Below the pieces are notes generated by a model. The model was not told where the DNA came from. It worked only from the letters and a program-made list of their open reading frames with translations, and did no database searches. DNA of 64,000 bases from positions 124,001 to 188,000 of the forward strand of contig NZ_CADIKM010000006.1 in assembly GCF_902859895.1 (NCBI RefSeq). The letters are read 5' to 3'. Shown piece after piece: positions 8,303 to 17,422 of this stretch. Both the position numbers and the translations under genes were made by a program. The DNA comes from Pararobbsia alpina (GTDB taxonomy: Bacteria; Pseudomonadota; Gammaproteobacteria; Burkholderiales; Burkholderiaceae). Position 1 is the stretch's first letter; every line of letters starts with the position of its first letter.

Positions 8303-10998
8303 GTGCCGCCCGGCCCGTTCCCGGCGGTCGGGATTTGCGGCGGAACCTGATTCGATACCTGGCTGGCTTCAGGGGCAGCTTCCGGGACGCTCGCGGGCTT
8401 CACGACCGGCTTCAGGTTCGCGGGCTCAGCAGGTCCCGAGGCTGCACGGTGCAGTCTCGCCTCTGTCGCCGCCTCCCGCACGCGTGCTTCGTCCGCAGGC
8501 GAGACGACCCGCACCTCGTCGTGTTCGTTTCGCAGCCCATGTGCGCCTGCGTGCGTACCCCACTGAGCACCTGATTGAGCACCCAGTGGCATACTCGACG
8601 GCACCCCGCCCGCAGCCGGCTCCGCCGGTTGACGCAGCATCAGCTGCGGCACGGGAACCTCGATGCCGTCGTCGTCCATGCGCCGCTTGAGATGCTGGTT
8701 GAAGGCACGGACGATAGGCCATTGCTGCAGTGGCCGCGTCTTGATTTGCCCCTTGATGACCATCCAGTTCGGATCGAAGCGATCAAGGCCGAACACTTCG
8801 ACCGGGCCGAGCATATCGCGCCGATAGCGGAAGTCCTCATACAGCTCCCTGCCGACCTCATGAATCAGGCGGGTGATATGGTCGACATCGGCCGAGAACG
8901 GCACGCGCACGTCGAACACGGCGAACGCGAAATCGCGCGACAAATTCTTGACGGTCTTGATCTGCGAAAACGGAATCGCATGGATCGCCCCCTGTGAATC
9001 GCGTAGACGGCAGGTCCGGATGCTCAGCGTTTCGACCACACCCGCATGGCCACCGTCGACCTCGATCGAGTCGCCGACTGAAATCGTGTCTTCGATCAGG
9101 ATGAAAAGGCCTGTGATCAAGTCCTGCACGAGCGACTGCGCGCCGAAGCCGAAGGCAAGGCCGATCACGCTCGCCCCAGCGATCAGGGGGGTCACGTTGA
9201 TGCCGAGATTCGCGAGGGTCGAGATGATGACGATCACGAGAATCACGATGAACGTGAAATTCCGGATCAGCGGCAGCATCGTGCGTGCGCGGCTGCTCGG
9301 GCCGGTCTGCTTGCCGCGATGCGTCGAGGGATTCAGGGCTTCGGAAACCGCGGTATCGAGGCTGATCCAGATCAGCCACGAGAAGAACAGCGTCGCGCAG
9401 ATACTGAACATCGCATGGCTGATGCCGCGCCCGCTTGCCGACTCCTGGGCGAAGTGCACGACCGACCGATCCCAGAGCCGCGCGCTGAGCTCGATGAAGC
9501 CGAGCCAGAGGAAGACGGTCAGCAGGGAGCCGAAGAACCGTACGAGCCGGATCAGGTAGACCGACTGGCCATGCCGCAGGCGCCGCTTGCCGCGATCGGA
9601 CGGACGCGTGAGGTGGCGCACGATCGCCGTGAGAAAAAAGGCGACGACCATCAGCAGCGCGCTGCCGATGGCCTTCTGCAGCACATGCTCGGACGAATCC
9701 GTGCCGAGCAGCGTGGCCACGATCGAAGCTGCCGACAGCAGCAGCATCGGCACATGCCAGAGCGAGGCGATGATCGAGAATGTCTCGTTCATGGCCTTGT
9801 GCGCGTGTCGGTATTCATAGGCACGATTGCCGAGCAGGTGAGCGACTGGCCGCCGGTACGCAATCGCGAATACGCCCGCGAGAATCGCGGCCCCCATATT
9901 GCAGGCCGTCGACAACAACGACGAAAGATTGCTGCCGAGCATCGCGACGACACGTTCGTCGACCGCCGCATCGCCTAATGCGCCAAGCACACCGATCAGC
10001 ACGAGCAGCCGCCGCGCGTGGACCAGCAGCGCCTGCACGGCCGCGCGCCGATGACCCGACGAGAACAGCGAGAACATGATCAGGCAGAGCGCCGAAAACA
10101 CCGCGCCGGCCACGATTGCATAGGCGGCCACCACCGCGAGCATGCGTCCGAGCGAGTCGTCGAGCATCCGCGACAGAAGCAGGCTCAACAGAAACGCCGC
10201 CATCAACGGCGCGATCCTGCGCGTCGCGAACAACAGCAGCGCGGGTGTCGTCGGATTCGGCTGCAAATGGACCGTGTAATGAAAGTAGCGGCCCGCGCGC
10301 CGCTCGACGAACGCGAACACGAGTACCGTGATGGCCCAGATCGCAAGCATCGAGAAGAAGTCGAGCACGAGTTCCTTGAACGGCGTACCCGTGCTCCCAT
10401 AGAAGATGCCGACGAGTTCCTTGCCGGCCGCACGCACGCGCGCCTGCCAATAGGACAGCGGGGAACGCCCGGCTCGTGCGTTGTGCTGAAGCTCGGTCAG
10501 GCCGGTAGCGATCGCGCCGAGCAGTCCCGCGCTTGCGGCTGGCGGCGCGGGCTGGCTCGCATCCGGGAGACGGTTGACGTCGCGCAATTTCTTGAGCTGC
10601 CTCACGAGCGCGGCCCGCTCCCGATCGTTGTCGAGCGTGTTGATGACGGAATCGAGCGAGCGGTCCAGTTCCGCGCGGCTGGCCGGCGTGGGGGCGGAGG
10701 CCGAGGCAGCCGATGCCGGCTCTGCAGGCGAGATCAGTTTGGCGAACGCGGGTAGCGACGGAATCGCCGCGGCGGCACCGGTCGGCGCGACGGCAGCCGG
10801 ACTCAAGGCTGGAGCCGGTGGAGGCGCCGCGGCCGAAGAAGCGGCGGCAAATGCATCGGGGGCACCGAACAGCGACAGGCCGCCGGCAAGGAGCAGGCAC
10901 AGAAGGGAATAAAGAAGCGCGCCAGGCACCAGAGAAAGAAACGGCGGACACACGCGACGGGCGAGCTTCGGCCGGACAGTCGAATCCTGCGGACTCAT
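8299..10998 (-). CDS. Large MscS-type mechanosensitive channel protein
   Basis: An 899-residue membrane protein. It has an N-terminal signal sequence (about residues 25-50), an Ala/Pro-rich then helical periplasmic region (to about 190), a series of membrane helices (about 210-560), and a C-terminal MscS channel unit. The pore-lining and beta-domain region is recognisable as LIAGASVIGLAFGFGAQSLV, then SVGDSIEVDGGHAGVVE. A disordered tail follows. MscS-type channels release solutes on hypo-osmotic shock; the long N-terminal part places it with the MscK/YbiO-like large subtypes. GAGG lies 5 bases before the ATG at 10998. It is convergent with the dioxygenase gene, sharing overlapping stop codons. 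Confidence 0.87.
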   Translation of the reverse strand: MSPQDSTVRPKLARRVCPPFLSLVPGALLYSLLCLLLAGGLSLFGAPDAFAAASSAAAPPPAPALSPAAVAPTGAAAAIPSLPAFAKLISPAEPASAASASAPTPASRAELDRSLDSVINTLDNDRERAALVRQLKKLRDVNRLPDASQPAPPAASAGLLGAIATGLTELQHNARAGRSPLSYWQARVRAAGKELVGIFYGSTGTPFKELVLDFFSMLAIWAITVLVFAFVERRAGRYFHYTVHLQPNPTTPALLLFATRRIAPLMAAFLLSLLLSRMLDDSLGRMLAVVAAYAIVAGAVFSALCLIMFSLFSSGHRRAAVQALLVHARRLLVLIGVLGALGDAAVDERVVAMLGSNLSSLLSTACNMGAAILAGVFAIAYRRPVAHLLGNRAYEYRHAHKAMNETFSIIASLWHVPMLLLSAASIVATLLGTDSSEHVLQKAIGSALLMVVAFFLTAIVRHLTRPSDRGKRRLRHGQSVYLIRLVRFFGSLLTVFLWLGFIELSARLWDRSVVHFAQESASGRGISHAMFSICATLFFSWLIWISLDTAVSEALNPSTHRGKQTGPSSRARTMLPLIRNFTFIVILVIVIISTLANLGINVTPLIAGASVIGLAFGFGAQSLVQDLITGLFILIEDTISVGDSIEVDGGHAGVVETLSIRTCRLRDSQGAIHAIPFSQIKTVKNLSRDFAFAVFDVRVPFSADVDHITRLIHEVGRELYEDFRYRRDMLGPVEVFGLDRFDPNWMVIKGQIKTRPLQQWPIVRAFNQHLKRRMDDDGIEVPVPQLMLRQPAEPAAGGVPSSMPLGAQSGAQWGTHAGAHGLRNEHDEVRVVSPADEARVREAATEARLHRAASGPAEPANLKPVVKPASVPEAAPEASQVSNQVPPQIPTAGNGPGGT

Positions 10999-11223
10999 CT
11001 AGGCCTCGATGCAAAAAGTTAGACCATGGCCATCGCCGTCCTCGCGGACGGGCGGTAACCTCGGTCGCTATTTTGCCTGCTCGCAGCGCCGATCGAGGCG
11101 ATTGCGCACCCGTTTCAACCCGTCGATTGAAACAAACTGTATCTCGCCGATGACTCGCCGCGGGCTTTCCCTTGGTCCTGCTTTAGCTTTGGCCGTACGC
11201 CTTGCGTACCCGACCGAGCGCCT
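10999..11223. other. Intergenic region without a recognised gene
   Basis: This holds the leader of the MscS-type gene and the 3' flank of the Rrf2 gene. I see no convincing ORF, RNA or terminator. Confidence 0.5.
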
Positions 11224-11688
11224 CTAGCCGACCTTGCGCTTCGCGGCGACCTTGCGCACGCGTGCGCGCTCATGCTGCTGGAGCGCACCTGCGACATCGG
11301 CAAGCGTCCGCTCGGCGAGGGTCTGGTCGATCGCATGCTCGATACGCTCGGATACATCGAGCAAAACTGTCCGGATATGCCGGCCGACGACCGATCCCGC
11401 GGCCGGCTTTTCGCGATGCAGCGCAAAAACCGGTGCATCCTCGAGCGCGCGATAAATATCGTCGAGCCGGATCTCCGATGCATCGCGCGCCAGCAATGCA
11501 CCACCACCCGTGCCGAGCTGGGCCGTCGTGAGGCCCGCCTGCGCAAGCATCGATAGAAGGCGCCGGATCAGCGCAGGATTGGTGTTGACACTTGCGGCAA
11601 TCCGCTCCGAGGACAGTGGCGACCCGTCATGCAGGGCCAGCATTGCCAGGATGTGGACGCCGACGGCGAACCGACTGCTGGTATTCAC
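11224..11688 (-). CDS. Rrf2 family transcriptional regulator lacking cysteines
   Basis: A 154-residue Rrf2-family winged-helix protein. The HTH starts NTSSRFAVGVHILAMLALHD and runs to about residue 60, with GTGGGALLARD as the wing; a dimerisation helix follows. Many Rrf2 proteins (IscR, NsrR) bind an Fe-S cluster through three cysteines after the wing; this protein contains no cysteine at all, so it cannot use that cluster and resembles the cluster-free YwnA/CymR-like group. I chose the GTG start at 11688 because GAGGAGA sits just upstream and the next residues match the family start. The C-terminus is Lys/Arg-rich. No obvious target gene is adjacent. Confidence 0.85.
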   Translation of the reverse strand: MNTSSRFAVGVHILAMLALHDGSPLSSERIAASVNTNPALIRRLLSMLAQAGLTTAQLGTGGGALLARDASEIRLDDIYRALEDAPVFALHREKPAAGSVVGRHIRTVLLDVSERIEHAIDQTLAERTLADVAGALQQHERARVRKVAAKRKVG

Positions 11689-11880
11689 TGTCTCTCCTCG
11701 TTGGTCGCTCTGATCAGCCAAACCGGATCAGAATCATTTTCGTTCTTCAGGATCACGATGATTCAGAAGAAACTGAAACGAGAATAGGTACAGATAGGCG
11801 GCCGGTCAAGGGATAAGTGGTGCACGAAGCAAACCAGCCCTGGCACCCGGTTACAAGTCCTTACCCGAGCGAGCCGTCCG

Positions 11881-12390
11881 CTACTGGCTCGCCGCCCCGC
11901 TCGCGGCATCGGGCGCGCTCGCAGCGACCGTTCCGCTCGCGATGTCCTGGAGCTTCTTGCCGGCCGCCGCAAGGCCCGCGCCGGCTGCGGCAGCGGCCTT
12001 CGAAGCGGCCACACCCATGGCGGCATTGGTCGCGCTCGCGACCTCGCCGAAACTCGCACCGGAGGCCGGCAGGCCCAACGCGGCCTTTGCGGCATCGACC
12101 AGCGAGGCGGCCTGCGCGCCGACGGCGGCAGCCGCGCTATCGATGTTTGGAGCGGCTGCTGAAACCGCCGAAGCCCCCGCAGCCATCGCTGCGCTCGCGC
12201 CGCTCGCGAAATCGGCGATTGCGCCGGAAGCCGCGTCTGCGGCACTGGTTCCGCTCGCGGCCTGGTCATTCTGGCTCGACTGCTGATGGCAGCCGCCGAG
12301 GCCGGCCAGGATCGGAAAGGCAAGCACCGCCAACCATGCCGCGATACGACACTCGAGCACACGCCGGCTCGAGACCGGGGTAACGTCCAT
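11881..12390 (-). CDS. Ala-rich lipoprotein of unknown function
   Basis: A 169-residue protein with a lipoprotein signal: hydrophobic segment (about residues 16-30) ending in the lipobox LGGC with C34. The mature part is low-complexity, dominated by Ala, Ser and Gly in helical heptad-like stretches, with ASGA repeated many times. ATG at 12390 is preferred because GGAGG lies about 10 bases upstream; two earlier in-frame ATGs lack a good site. The composition suggests a flexible or coiled periplasmic protein, but no family is recognised. Confidence 0.6.
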   Translation of the reverse strand: MDVTPVSSRRVLECRIAAWLAVLAFPILAGLGGCHQQSSQNDQAASGTSAADAASGAIADFASGASAAMAAGASAVSAAAPNIDSAAAAVGAQAASLVDAAKAALGLPASGASFGEVASATNAAMGVAASKAAAAAGAGLAAAGKKLQDIASGTVAASAPDAASGAASQ

Positions 12391-12566
12391 ACACGCCTCC
12401 ATGCGGGTCATCCAATTTCCGAGTGTATGACGATCAGGCCGGTAGTAGCACAAACGGTTTGGAAAAGAGCTTTCAAATTGCTGACACAATGGCCCGCCGT
12501 CCCCGCCGCCACGTCCAACCGCGTCTCCACAGGCTCGCTGCCGCCCGATAGGGCTTCCTTGCTGCC

Positions 12567-12848
12567 CTATTCGAATTCACGCGCCTCAGGCTCGTCGTCG
12601 AACATTCGGTACTTGCGCATCTTTTCCCAGAGCACCTTGCGGCTGATGCCGAGGAACTGTGCGGTGTCCTGACGGCTCCAGCCGTTCGCGTCGAGCGCCT
12701 CGGCGACGCGTCCGCGCTCGGTCATGTCCCATTTGCTGCGGTCGACGATTTCGATCACCGGGTCCGTGCGCGGCGGCTGGACATTGCGTGCACGCAACAG
12801 AATGGCCTGCAGGCGTTCGGCATCCCAGCCGAGCTGGCGCACCGTCAC
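12567..12848 (-). pseudogene. Fis-type HTH fragment, probable remnant of a sigma-54-dependent activator
   Basis: The 93 codons end in a Fis/HTH_8 domain (AEALDANGWSRQDTAQFLGI then SRKVLWEKMRKY), the usual DNA-binding C-terminus of NtrC-type activators. Coding-like sequence continues about 18 codons upstream of the only available GTG start (…DERERELRNLAERIG) before meeting a TGA, with no good ribosome site. No AAA+ or receiver domain is present. The most economical reading is a 5'-truncated gene. A genuine small Fis-like protein started from the GTG is possible. Confidence 0.5.
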
Positions 12849-13410
12849 GCCGATTCGCTCAGCGAGATTGCGTAGTTCGCGCTCACGTTCATCGGCAAAG
12901 CAGGGACAAGCGAATGCTTCTGGTAGTCATATGTCATCCGAACGGTTACACATTGCATCCCCCCCGCGCAGGCCATGCACGTGCGCTACAGCCGAACTTC
13001 GGCGGAGGTCCTCCACGCTCGAGAGGCGTTCACTCGCGCTTCAAACAGCATTCCTGTTGTTCAAGGTCGAGTTCGCGAGTCTTCACGATGCGCGTTTCGT
13101 TCCTAGAAGCCCGGTACCCAGGACGGTTGCCGGCTCACGATCACACCGAGCGCCGCCAGGGAGCGCGGGACAAGGCCAAGACGAGGTCAGCTGTACGCAT
13201 GAGACGCCCCCTTTAGAAGTGACTCTCCGAGATACGGGAGCCGCTTTCGCTTATGCTGAATCCCGACCCTGGGGAAGCGCGTAACGATAGCGTCGTCGTG
13301 AGTTCAACCCCGGCAAGACGCCGAGCTGTGGCAAGCAGCATAAGCGGCACCCAAGCGACACCCAAGCGGGTCGACACAATAAGACACAGACACTCGTCAA
13401 GGAGGACGGC
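12849..13410. other. Intergenic region of about 560 bases
   Basis: Apart from the short 5' extension of the Fis-type fragment, I see no gene. A 9-base direct repeat ACCCAAGCG occurs twice 11 bases apart near 13348-13367. The 3' end contains the ribosome site of the following DUF2147 gene. Confidence 0.4.
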
Positions 13411-13932
13411 ATGGACACACGCGGCGCGCACGTCATGCGTATGGCACACCCAACCCGGCTGCTATGCATGGCCGCAGCGGTCTACTGTTTCATCTCACCC
13501 GCGCATGCGGACACATCGGGCGCATCCAGCTCTCAAGACGCCGTGGACACTGCGAACTCGCCGGTGGGCGTCTGGCAGACCATCGACGACCATACCGGCC
13601 AGCCGAAAGCGCTCATACGAATTTCTCAGGAAGCGGACGGCACGCTCTCGGGCAAGATCGTCAAGGGCTTCGGCGCCAACGACCAGCCGGACCGCAAATG
13701 CGATAAATGCACCGACTACCGCAAAGACCACCCGATGCTCGGCATGACGATCGTCGACGGGATGAAGCGCGACGGTGACAAATACGAAGGCGGCAAGATA
13801 CTGGATCCGGAAAACGGCTCCGTCTACAAGTGCCAGATGCATACCGAAGACAACGGGCAGAAGCTCGTTGTGCGCGGCTATCTCGGCATCTCGCTGATCG
13901 GGCGATCACAGACGTGGAACCGGCAGAACTAG
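13411..13932 (+). CDS. DUF2147 domain secreted protein
   Basis: A 173-residue protein with a Sec signal peptide (about residues 12-33, ending SPAHA) and a DUF2147 domain: GVWQTIDDHTGQPKALIRI near the N-terminus of the mature part and LDPENGSVYKCQM in the middle. DUF2147 proteins are small periplasmic beta-barrel-like proteins common in Burkholderiales; the function is unknown. AAGGAGG lies just upstream of the ATG. Two cysteines in CDKC could form a disulfide or bind metal. Confidence 0.85.
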   Translation: MDTRGAHVMRMAHPTRLLCMAAAVYCFISPAHADTSGASSSQDAVDTANSPVGVWQTIDDHTGQPKALIRISQEADGTLSGKIVKGFGANDQPDRKCDKCTDYRKDHPMLGMTIVDGMKRDGDKYEGGKILDPENGSVYKCQMHTEDNGQKLVVRGYLGISLIGRSQTWNRQN

Positions 13933-14083
13933 ACTCGCGGCGAGCGGCACGGGCTGCCAGATTCGCAGGCGAACACGTGCTGCCGGCCGGCGCCCCCCTG
14001 CTGCCGGCACGCGAACGCCCATTGCTCGCCTGCTGACACCCGCTGCCGGCGCGCCCACACGCGCCAGCAGCAGGGTGCACCGG

Positions 14084-14608
14084 TCATTCGGCGCGCGTTT
14101 CGCTTTCAGCATCCCGATCCTGCTCGCTCGACCCGGTTTCGACCGGCAGGGAAAGCGCGGGCTGCGGCACCTGCGGGGCGAACGCACTGTGCAGCGGCGC
14201 GGGATCCCAGTGCTGGCCGACAAAGGGCGCGGGCAACGCGGCGTGCGCCTCGTCCTCACGCGCCTGCAGGCGCGGCGAGCTACCCTCGGCCGGCGCGTTA
14301 CGCATGCGCGCCACGATCGCCGTATGGAACTCATCGCCCGCGACCCCGAACAGCTGATTCAGCACGCGCTTGAGCACGCCCGTGCGCTGCCAGACCTTGA
14401 AGCGCCGATGGCACGTCTGGTACGACGGAAACCGCCGCGGCAGCATCGACCACGACGAACCGCTGTGCATCACCCACAACACACCATTGAGCACTTCGCG
14501 CGTATTCGTCAGCGGACGTCCGCGCGTCTCCGTGCGCGGTTGCAATTCAGGCAGCAGTGGCGCTACGGCAAGCCACTCCTCATCGTTCAGAACGCGATAA
14601 GGTTTCAT
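14084..14608 (-). CDS. Stand-alone DUF4096 (IS5-type transposase N-terminal) protein
   Basis: A 174-residue protein whose first 100 residues are the DUF4096 domain, the N-terminal DNA-binding domain of IS5-type transposases (LNDEEWLAVAPLLPEL, then NGVLWVMHSGSSWSMLPRRF and YQTCHRRFKVW). The DDE catalytic domain is absent and replaced by about 70 residues of unrelated low-similarity sequence rich in acidic residues. No inverted repeats or target-site duplication were seen. AAGGAG precedes the ATG, and the frame is intact. A second such protein lies at 43065. Intactness without the catalytic domain suggests domestication as a DNA-binding protein rather than decay (inference). Confidence 0.75.
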   Translation of the reverse strand: MKPYRVLNDEEWLAVAPLLPELQPRTETRGRPLTNTREVLNGVLWVMHSGSSWSMLPRRFPSYQTCHRRFKVWQRTGVLKRVLNQLFGVAGDEFHTAIVARMRNAPAEGSSPRLQAREDEAHAALPAPFVGQHWDPAPLHSAFAPQVPQPALSLPVETGSSEQDRDAESETRAE

Positions 14609-14751
14609 ACACTCTCCTTGTTTTAACGGCTACGCCAACCGCAACCGTGCTGCTGGGCAGCTCCCCGAAATGAGTTCAAAACGGGGACAAGGAGAACGTT
14701 ATCGAGATGCTTGAGGCTGGCAAATCAGATAAATCTGAAATGAAGGTCAGG

Positions 14752-15849
14752 TTATGTCAACGAGGTGTTTACGACGCGTCTAGGAGCTTCAAGGTACTCC
14801 TTGGACTGCATCTCGACGATGCGCGATACGGTCCGCGCGAACTCATTGGCCATCTTCCCCTCGGGATAGAGATCCACGGCGGGCACTTCGGCCGACATCA
14901 GCAGCTTGACCTTGTGGTCATAGAGCACGTCGATGAGCCAGGTAAAACGGCGAGCCTCGGATGCCATGCGCGGCGACATCTGCGGCACATCTGAAACGAT
15001 CACCGCATGAAAGCGTGAGGCGAGTTCAAGATAGTCATTCTGCGAACGCGGGCCGCCGCACAGTGTCGCGAAGTCGAACCAGACCACGCCGTCGGCCTTG
15101 CGCAGTGCGCGCAGCTCCCGCTGCTCGATGTGCAGCAAGGGGCTTTCATCGGGTACCGCGGCGAGCGAGGCGAAGGCTTTGCGCAATGCCTTGTCGGCAT
15201 TCGCCCCAAGCGGTGTCAGATATGCCTGAACCTGGGCCAGGGTCTGCTGGCGATAGTCGATGCCCGCGTCGACGTTCAGCACGTCGAGCCGGCCGTTCAG
15301 GAGCTCGATGGCGGGCAGGATCCGATCGCGGTGCAAGCCATCCGGATAGAGGTCGTCGGGCGCGTAGTTGGACGTCATCACGAACTGCACGCCGTTCTCA
15401 AAGAGTCCCTGCAGCAGCTTGTAGAGAATCATTGCGTCGGCCACATCGGATACATGAAACTCATCGAAGCAAATCAGCCTGTACCGCTTTGCGACCCGGC
15501 GTGCGAGTTCGTCGAGCGGATCGGCGCGGCCCTTGAGTTCCTGTAGTTGCCGATGCACTTCACGCATGAACTCATGGAAATGCAGGCGCGTCTTACGCTG
15601 AACGGGTACACAGGCGAAGAAGCTGTCCATCAGGAAACTCTTGCCCCGCCCCACCCCACCCCATAGATAAATGCCCTTTGGACGGTCCGGGTGGAGAATC
15701 AGCTTGCGCAGCGCCGACGAGCGCGTCGCCTTGTACTCGACCCATTCGTCATAGCAGCGTTGCAGCCGCGCCACCGCGGCCAGCTGAGCGGGGTCCGACT
15801 GGTAGCCGCGCGTCGCCAGTTCCTGTTCGTAGTATTCGGTGACATTCAT
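14752..15849 (-). CDS. zapE: ZapE / AFG1-like ATPase
   Basis: A 365-residue AFG1/ZapE ATPase, which in E. coli associates with the Z-ring and is needed for division under stress. The Walker A motif GGVGRGKS is at residues 64-71, and the Walker B region is LICFDEFHVSD. The arginine-finger region follows in MTSNYAPDDLYPDGLHRDR. The start MNVTEYYEQ at 15849 matches the family; an upstream in-frame start would run through the hairpin at 15871-15900. It lies downstream of lpdA on the same strand, the usual Burkholderia order. Confidence 0.93.
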   Translation of the reverse strand: MNVTEYYEQELATRGYQSDPAQLAAVARLQRCYDEWVEYKATRSSALRKLILHPDRPKGIYLWGGVGRGKSFLMDSFFACVPVQRKTRLHFHEFMREVHRQLQELKGRADPLDELARRVAKRYRLICFDEFHVSDVADAMILYKLLQGLFENGVQFVMTSNYAPDDLYPDGLHRDRILPAIELLNGRLDVLNVDAGIDYRQQTLAQVQAYLTPLGANADKALRKAFASLAAVPDESPLLHIEQRELRALRKADGVVWFDFATLCGGPRSQNDYLELASRFHAVIVSDVPQMSPRMASEARRFTWLIDVLYDHKVKLLMSAEVPAVDLYPEGKMANEFARTVSRIVEMQSKEYLEAPRRVVNTSLT

Positions 15850-15870
15850 TGGATAGGGCCCGCCAGAATA

Positions 15871-15900
15871 GACAAAGGCGAGTCGAAGCTCGCCTTTGTC
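15871..15900 (-). other. Perfect 12-bp hairpin in the zapE leader
   Basis: GACAAAGGCGAG (15871-15882) and CTCGCCTTTGTC (15889-15900) form a perfect 12-bp stem with a 6-base loop. It sits 21 bases upstream of the zapE start and 70 bases after the lpdA stop. No U-tract follows on either strand. It could be a weak terminator or attenuator between the 2-oxoglutarate dehydrogenase genes and zapE, or an mRNA-processing structure. Confidence 0.6.
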
Positions 15901-15970
15901 CGAATGCCGCTTGCGCATTCAATCGCGTGGGTGAGGAGGCCACGTGCGACACCCTCACCCGCTTCATTCA

Positions 15971-17401
15971 CTACATATTGATCGCACGCTTGTCGGCCGC
16001 GAGCGCCGCTTCGCGCACGACTTCCGACAACGATGGATGCGGATGGCAGATGCGGGCGATGTCTTCCGACGCGGCCTTGAACTCCATCGCCACGACCGCT
16101 TCGGCGATCAGGTCCGATGCGTTCGCACCGATGATATGTACGCCGAGCACCTCGTCCGTCTTCGCATCGGCGATGACCTTGACGAAGCCTTCAGGTGCAT
16201 TGATCCCGAGCGCACGGCCGTTGACCGAGAACGGGAACTGGCCTGCCTTGATCTCGCGGCCGTCCGCCTTCAACTGCTGCTCGGTCTTGCCGACCCAGGC
16301 GATTTCCGGCGAGGTGTAAATCACCCACGGAATGCAGTTGTAGTCGATATGCGGCTTCTGACCGTCGATCTGCTCGGCGACCATCATCCCTTCGTCTTCA
16401 GCCTTGTGCGCGAGCATCGGACCGCGCACCACGTCGCCGATCGCATAGAGATTCGGCAGCTTCGTGCGGCAGTGGTCGTCGACTTCGACAAAACCGCGTC
16501 CGTCGGCTGCCAGACCGATGTTCTCGAGACCGAGATTGTCAGTGTTCGGCACGCGGCCGACCGAGACGATCAGGCGGTCCGCGTCCAGCTTCTGCTCGTT
16601 GCCATCCTTGTCCGCATAGCTGATCGACACGCCCTTGTCCGTGGTCTTCACATCGCTGATCTTCACACCCAGATGGATGTCGAGACCCTGCTTCTTGAAG
16701 AGCTTCGCAGCTTCCTTCGCGACGCCCACATCGGTCGTCCCGAGGAACTCGGGCAAGGCCTCGAGCACCGTCACTTCCGCACCGAGACGCCGCCAGACCG
16801 AGCCGAGTTCGAGGCCGATCACGCCGGCGCCGATCACGGCAAGCTTCGCCGGCACGGCGTCGAACGACAGCGCGCCTTCGTTGTCGGCGATCAGCTTGCC
16901 GTCGACCTTCGCAAACGGCAGATGACGCGCCTTCGAACCCGTCGCGATGATCACGTTGCGCGCGCTCACCGTCTCGGCCTCACCTTCGCCCGACACTTCG
17001 ATCTGGTAGCCGGCATCGCTCTTCGAAACGAACTTGCCGTGCCCCTTGAGCCAGGTGACCTTGTTCTTGCGGAACAGGAACTCGATCCCCTTGGTCATCT
17101 TCGTGACGATGCCTTCCTTGCGCGTCAGCATCTTCGCGAGGTCGATCTTCGCGCCTTCCACGACGATGCCGTGGTCAGCGAGATGATGATTGACCTTCTC
17201 GAACTCTTCCGACGAAGCCAGCAGCGCCTTCGAGGGAATGCAGCCGACGTTCAGGCAGGTGCCGCCGAGGGCGAGCTCGCCCTTCGGATTCTTCCAGTTC
17301 TCGATACACGCAACCGACTTGCCCAGCTGGGCGGCGCGCACCGCGGCGACATATCCGCCGGGGCCCGCACCGATGACAACAACATCAAATTCCTTAGCCA
17401 T
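15971..17401 (-). CDS. lpdA: Dihydrolipoyl dehydrogenase (E3) of 2-oxoglutarate dehydrogenase
   Basis: A 476-residue FAD flavoenzyme that reoxidises dihydrolipoamide with NAD+. The FAD-binding GAGPGG motif is at residues 11-16, the redox-active disulfide is C49/C54 in [16 protein letters not shown], the NAD-binding glycine motif is in [16 protein letters not shown], and the C-terminal catalytic His-Glu region is [10 protein letters not shown]. Its position downstream of sucA-sucB identifies it as the E3 of the 2-oxoglutarate complex rather than of pyruvate dehydrogenase. The gap to sucB is 21 bases, so they are co-transcribed. Confidence 0.96.
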   Translation of the reverse strand: MAKEFDVVVIGAGPGGYVAAVRAAQLGKSVACIENWKNPKGELALGGTCLNVGCIPSKALLASSEEFEKVNHHLADHGIVVEGAKIDLAKMLTRKEGIVTKMTKGIEFLFRKNKVTWLKGHGKFVSKSDAGYQIEVSGEGEAETVSARNVIIATGSKARHLPFAKVDGKLIADNEGALSFDAVPAKLAVIGAGVIGLELGSVWRRLGAEVTVLEALPEFLGTTDVGVAKEAAKLFKKQGLDIHLGVKISDVKTTDKGVSISYADKDGNEQKLDADRLIVSVGRVPNTDNLGLENIGLAADGRGFVEVDDHCRTKLPNLYAIGDVVRGPMLAHKAEDEGMMVAEQIDGQKPHIDYNCIPWVIYTSPEIAWVGKTEQQLKADGREIKAGQFPFSVNGRALGINAPEGFVKVIADAKTDEVLGVHIIGANASDLIAEAVVAMEFKAASEDIARICHPHPSLSEVVREAALAADKRAINM

Positions 17402-17422
17402 GTTCTTTTCCGTCGCGAGTGA

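Noticed and set aside
12659-13284. Two overlapping plus-strand frames opposite the Fis-type fragment
   Set aside because: They are Arg-rich, lack ribosome sites, and lie antisense to recognisable HTH coding sequence.
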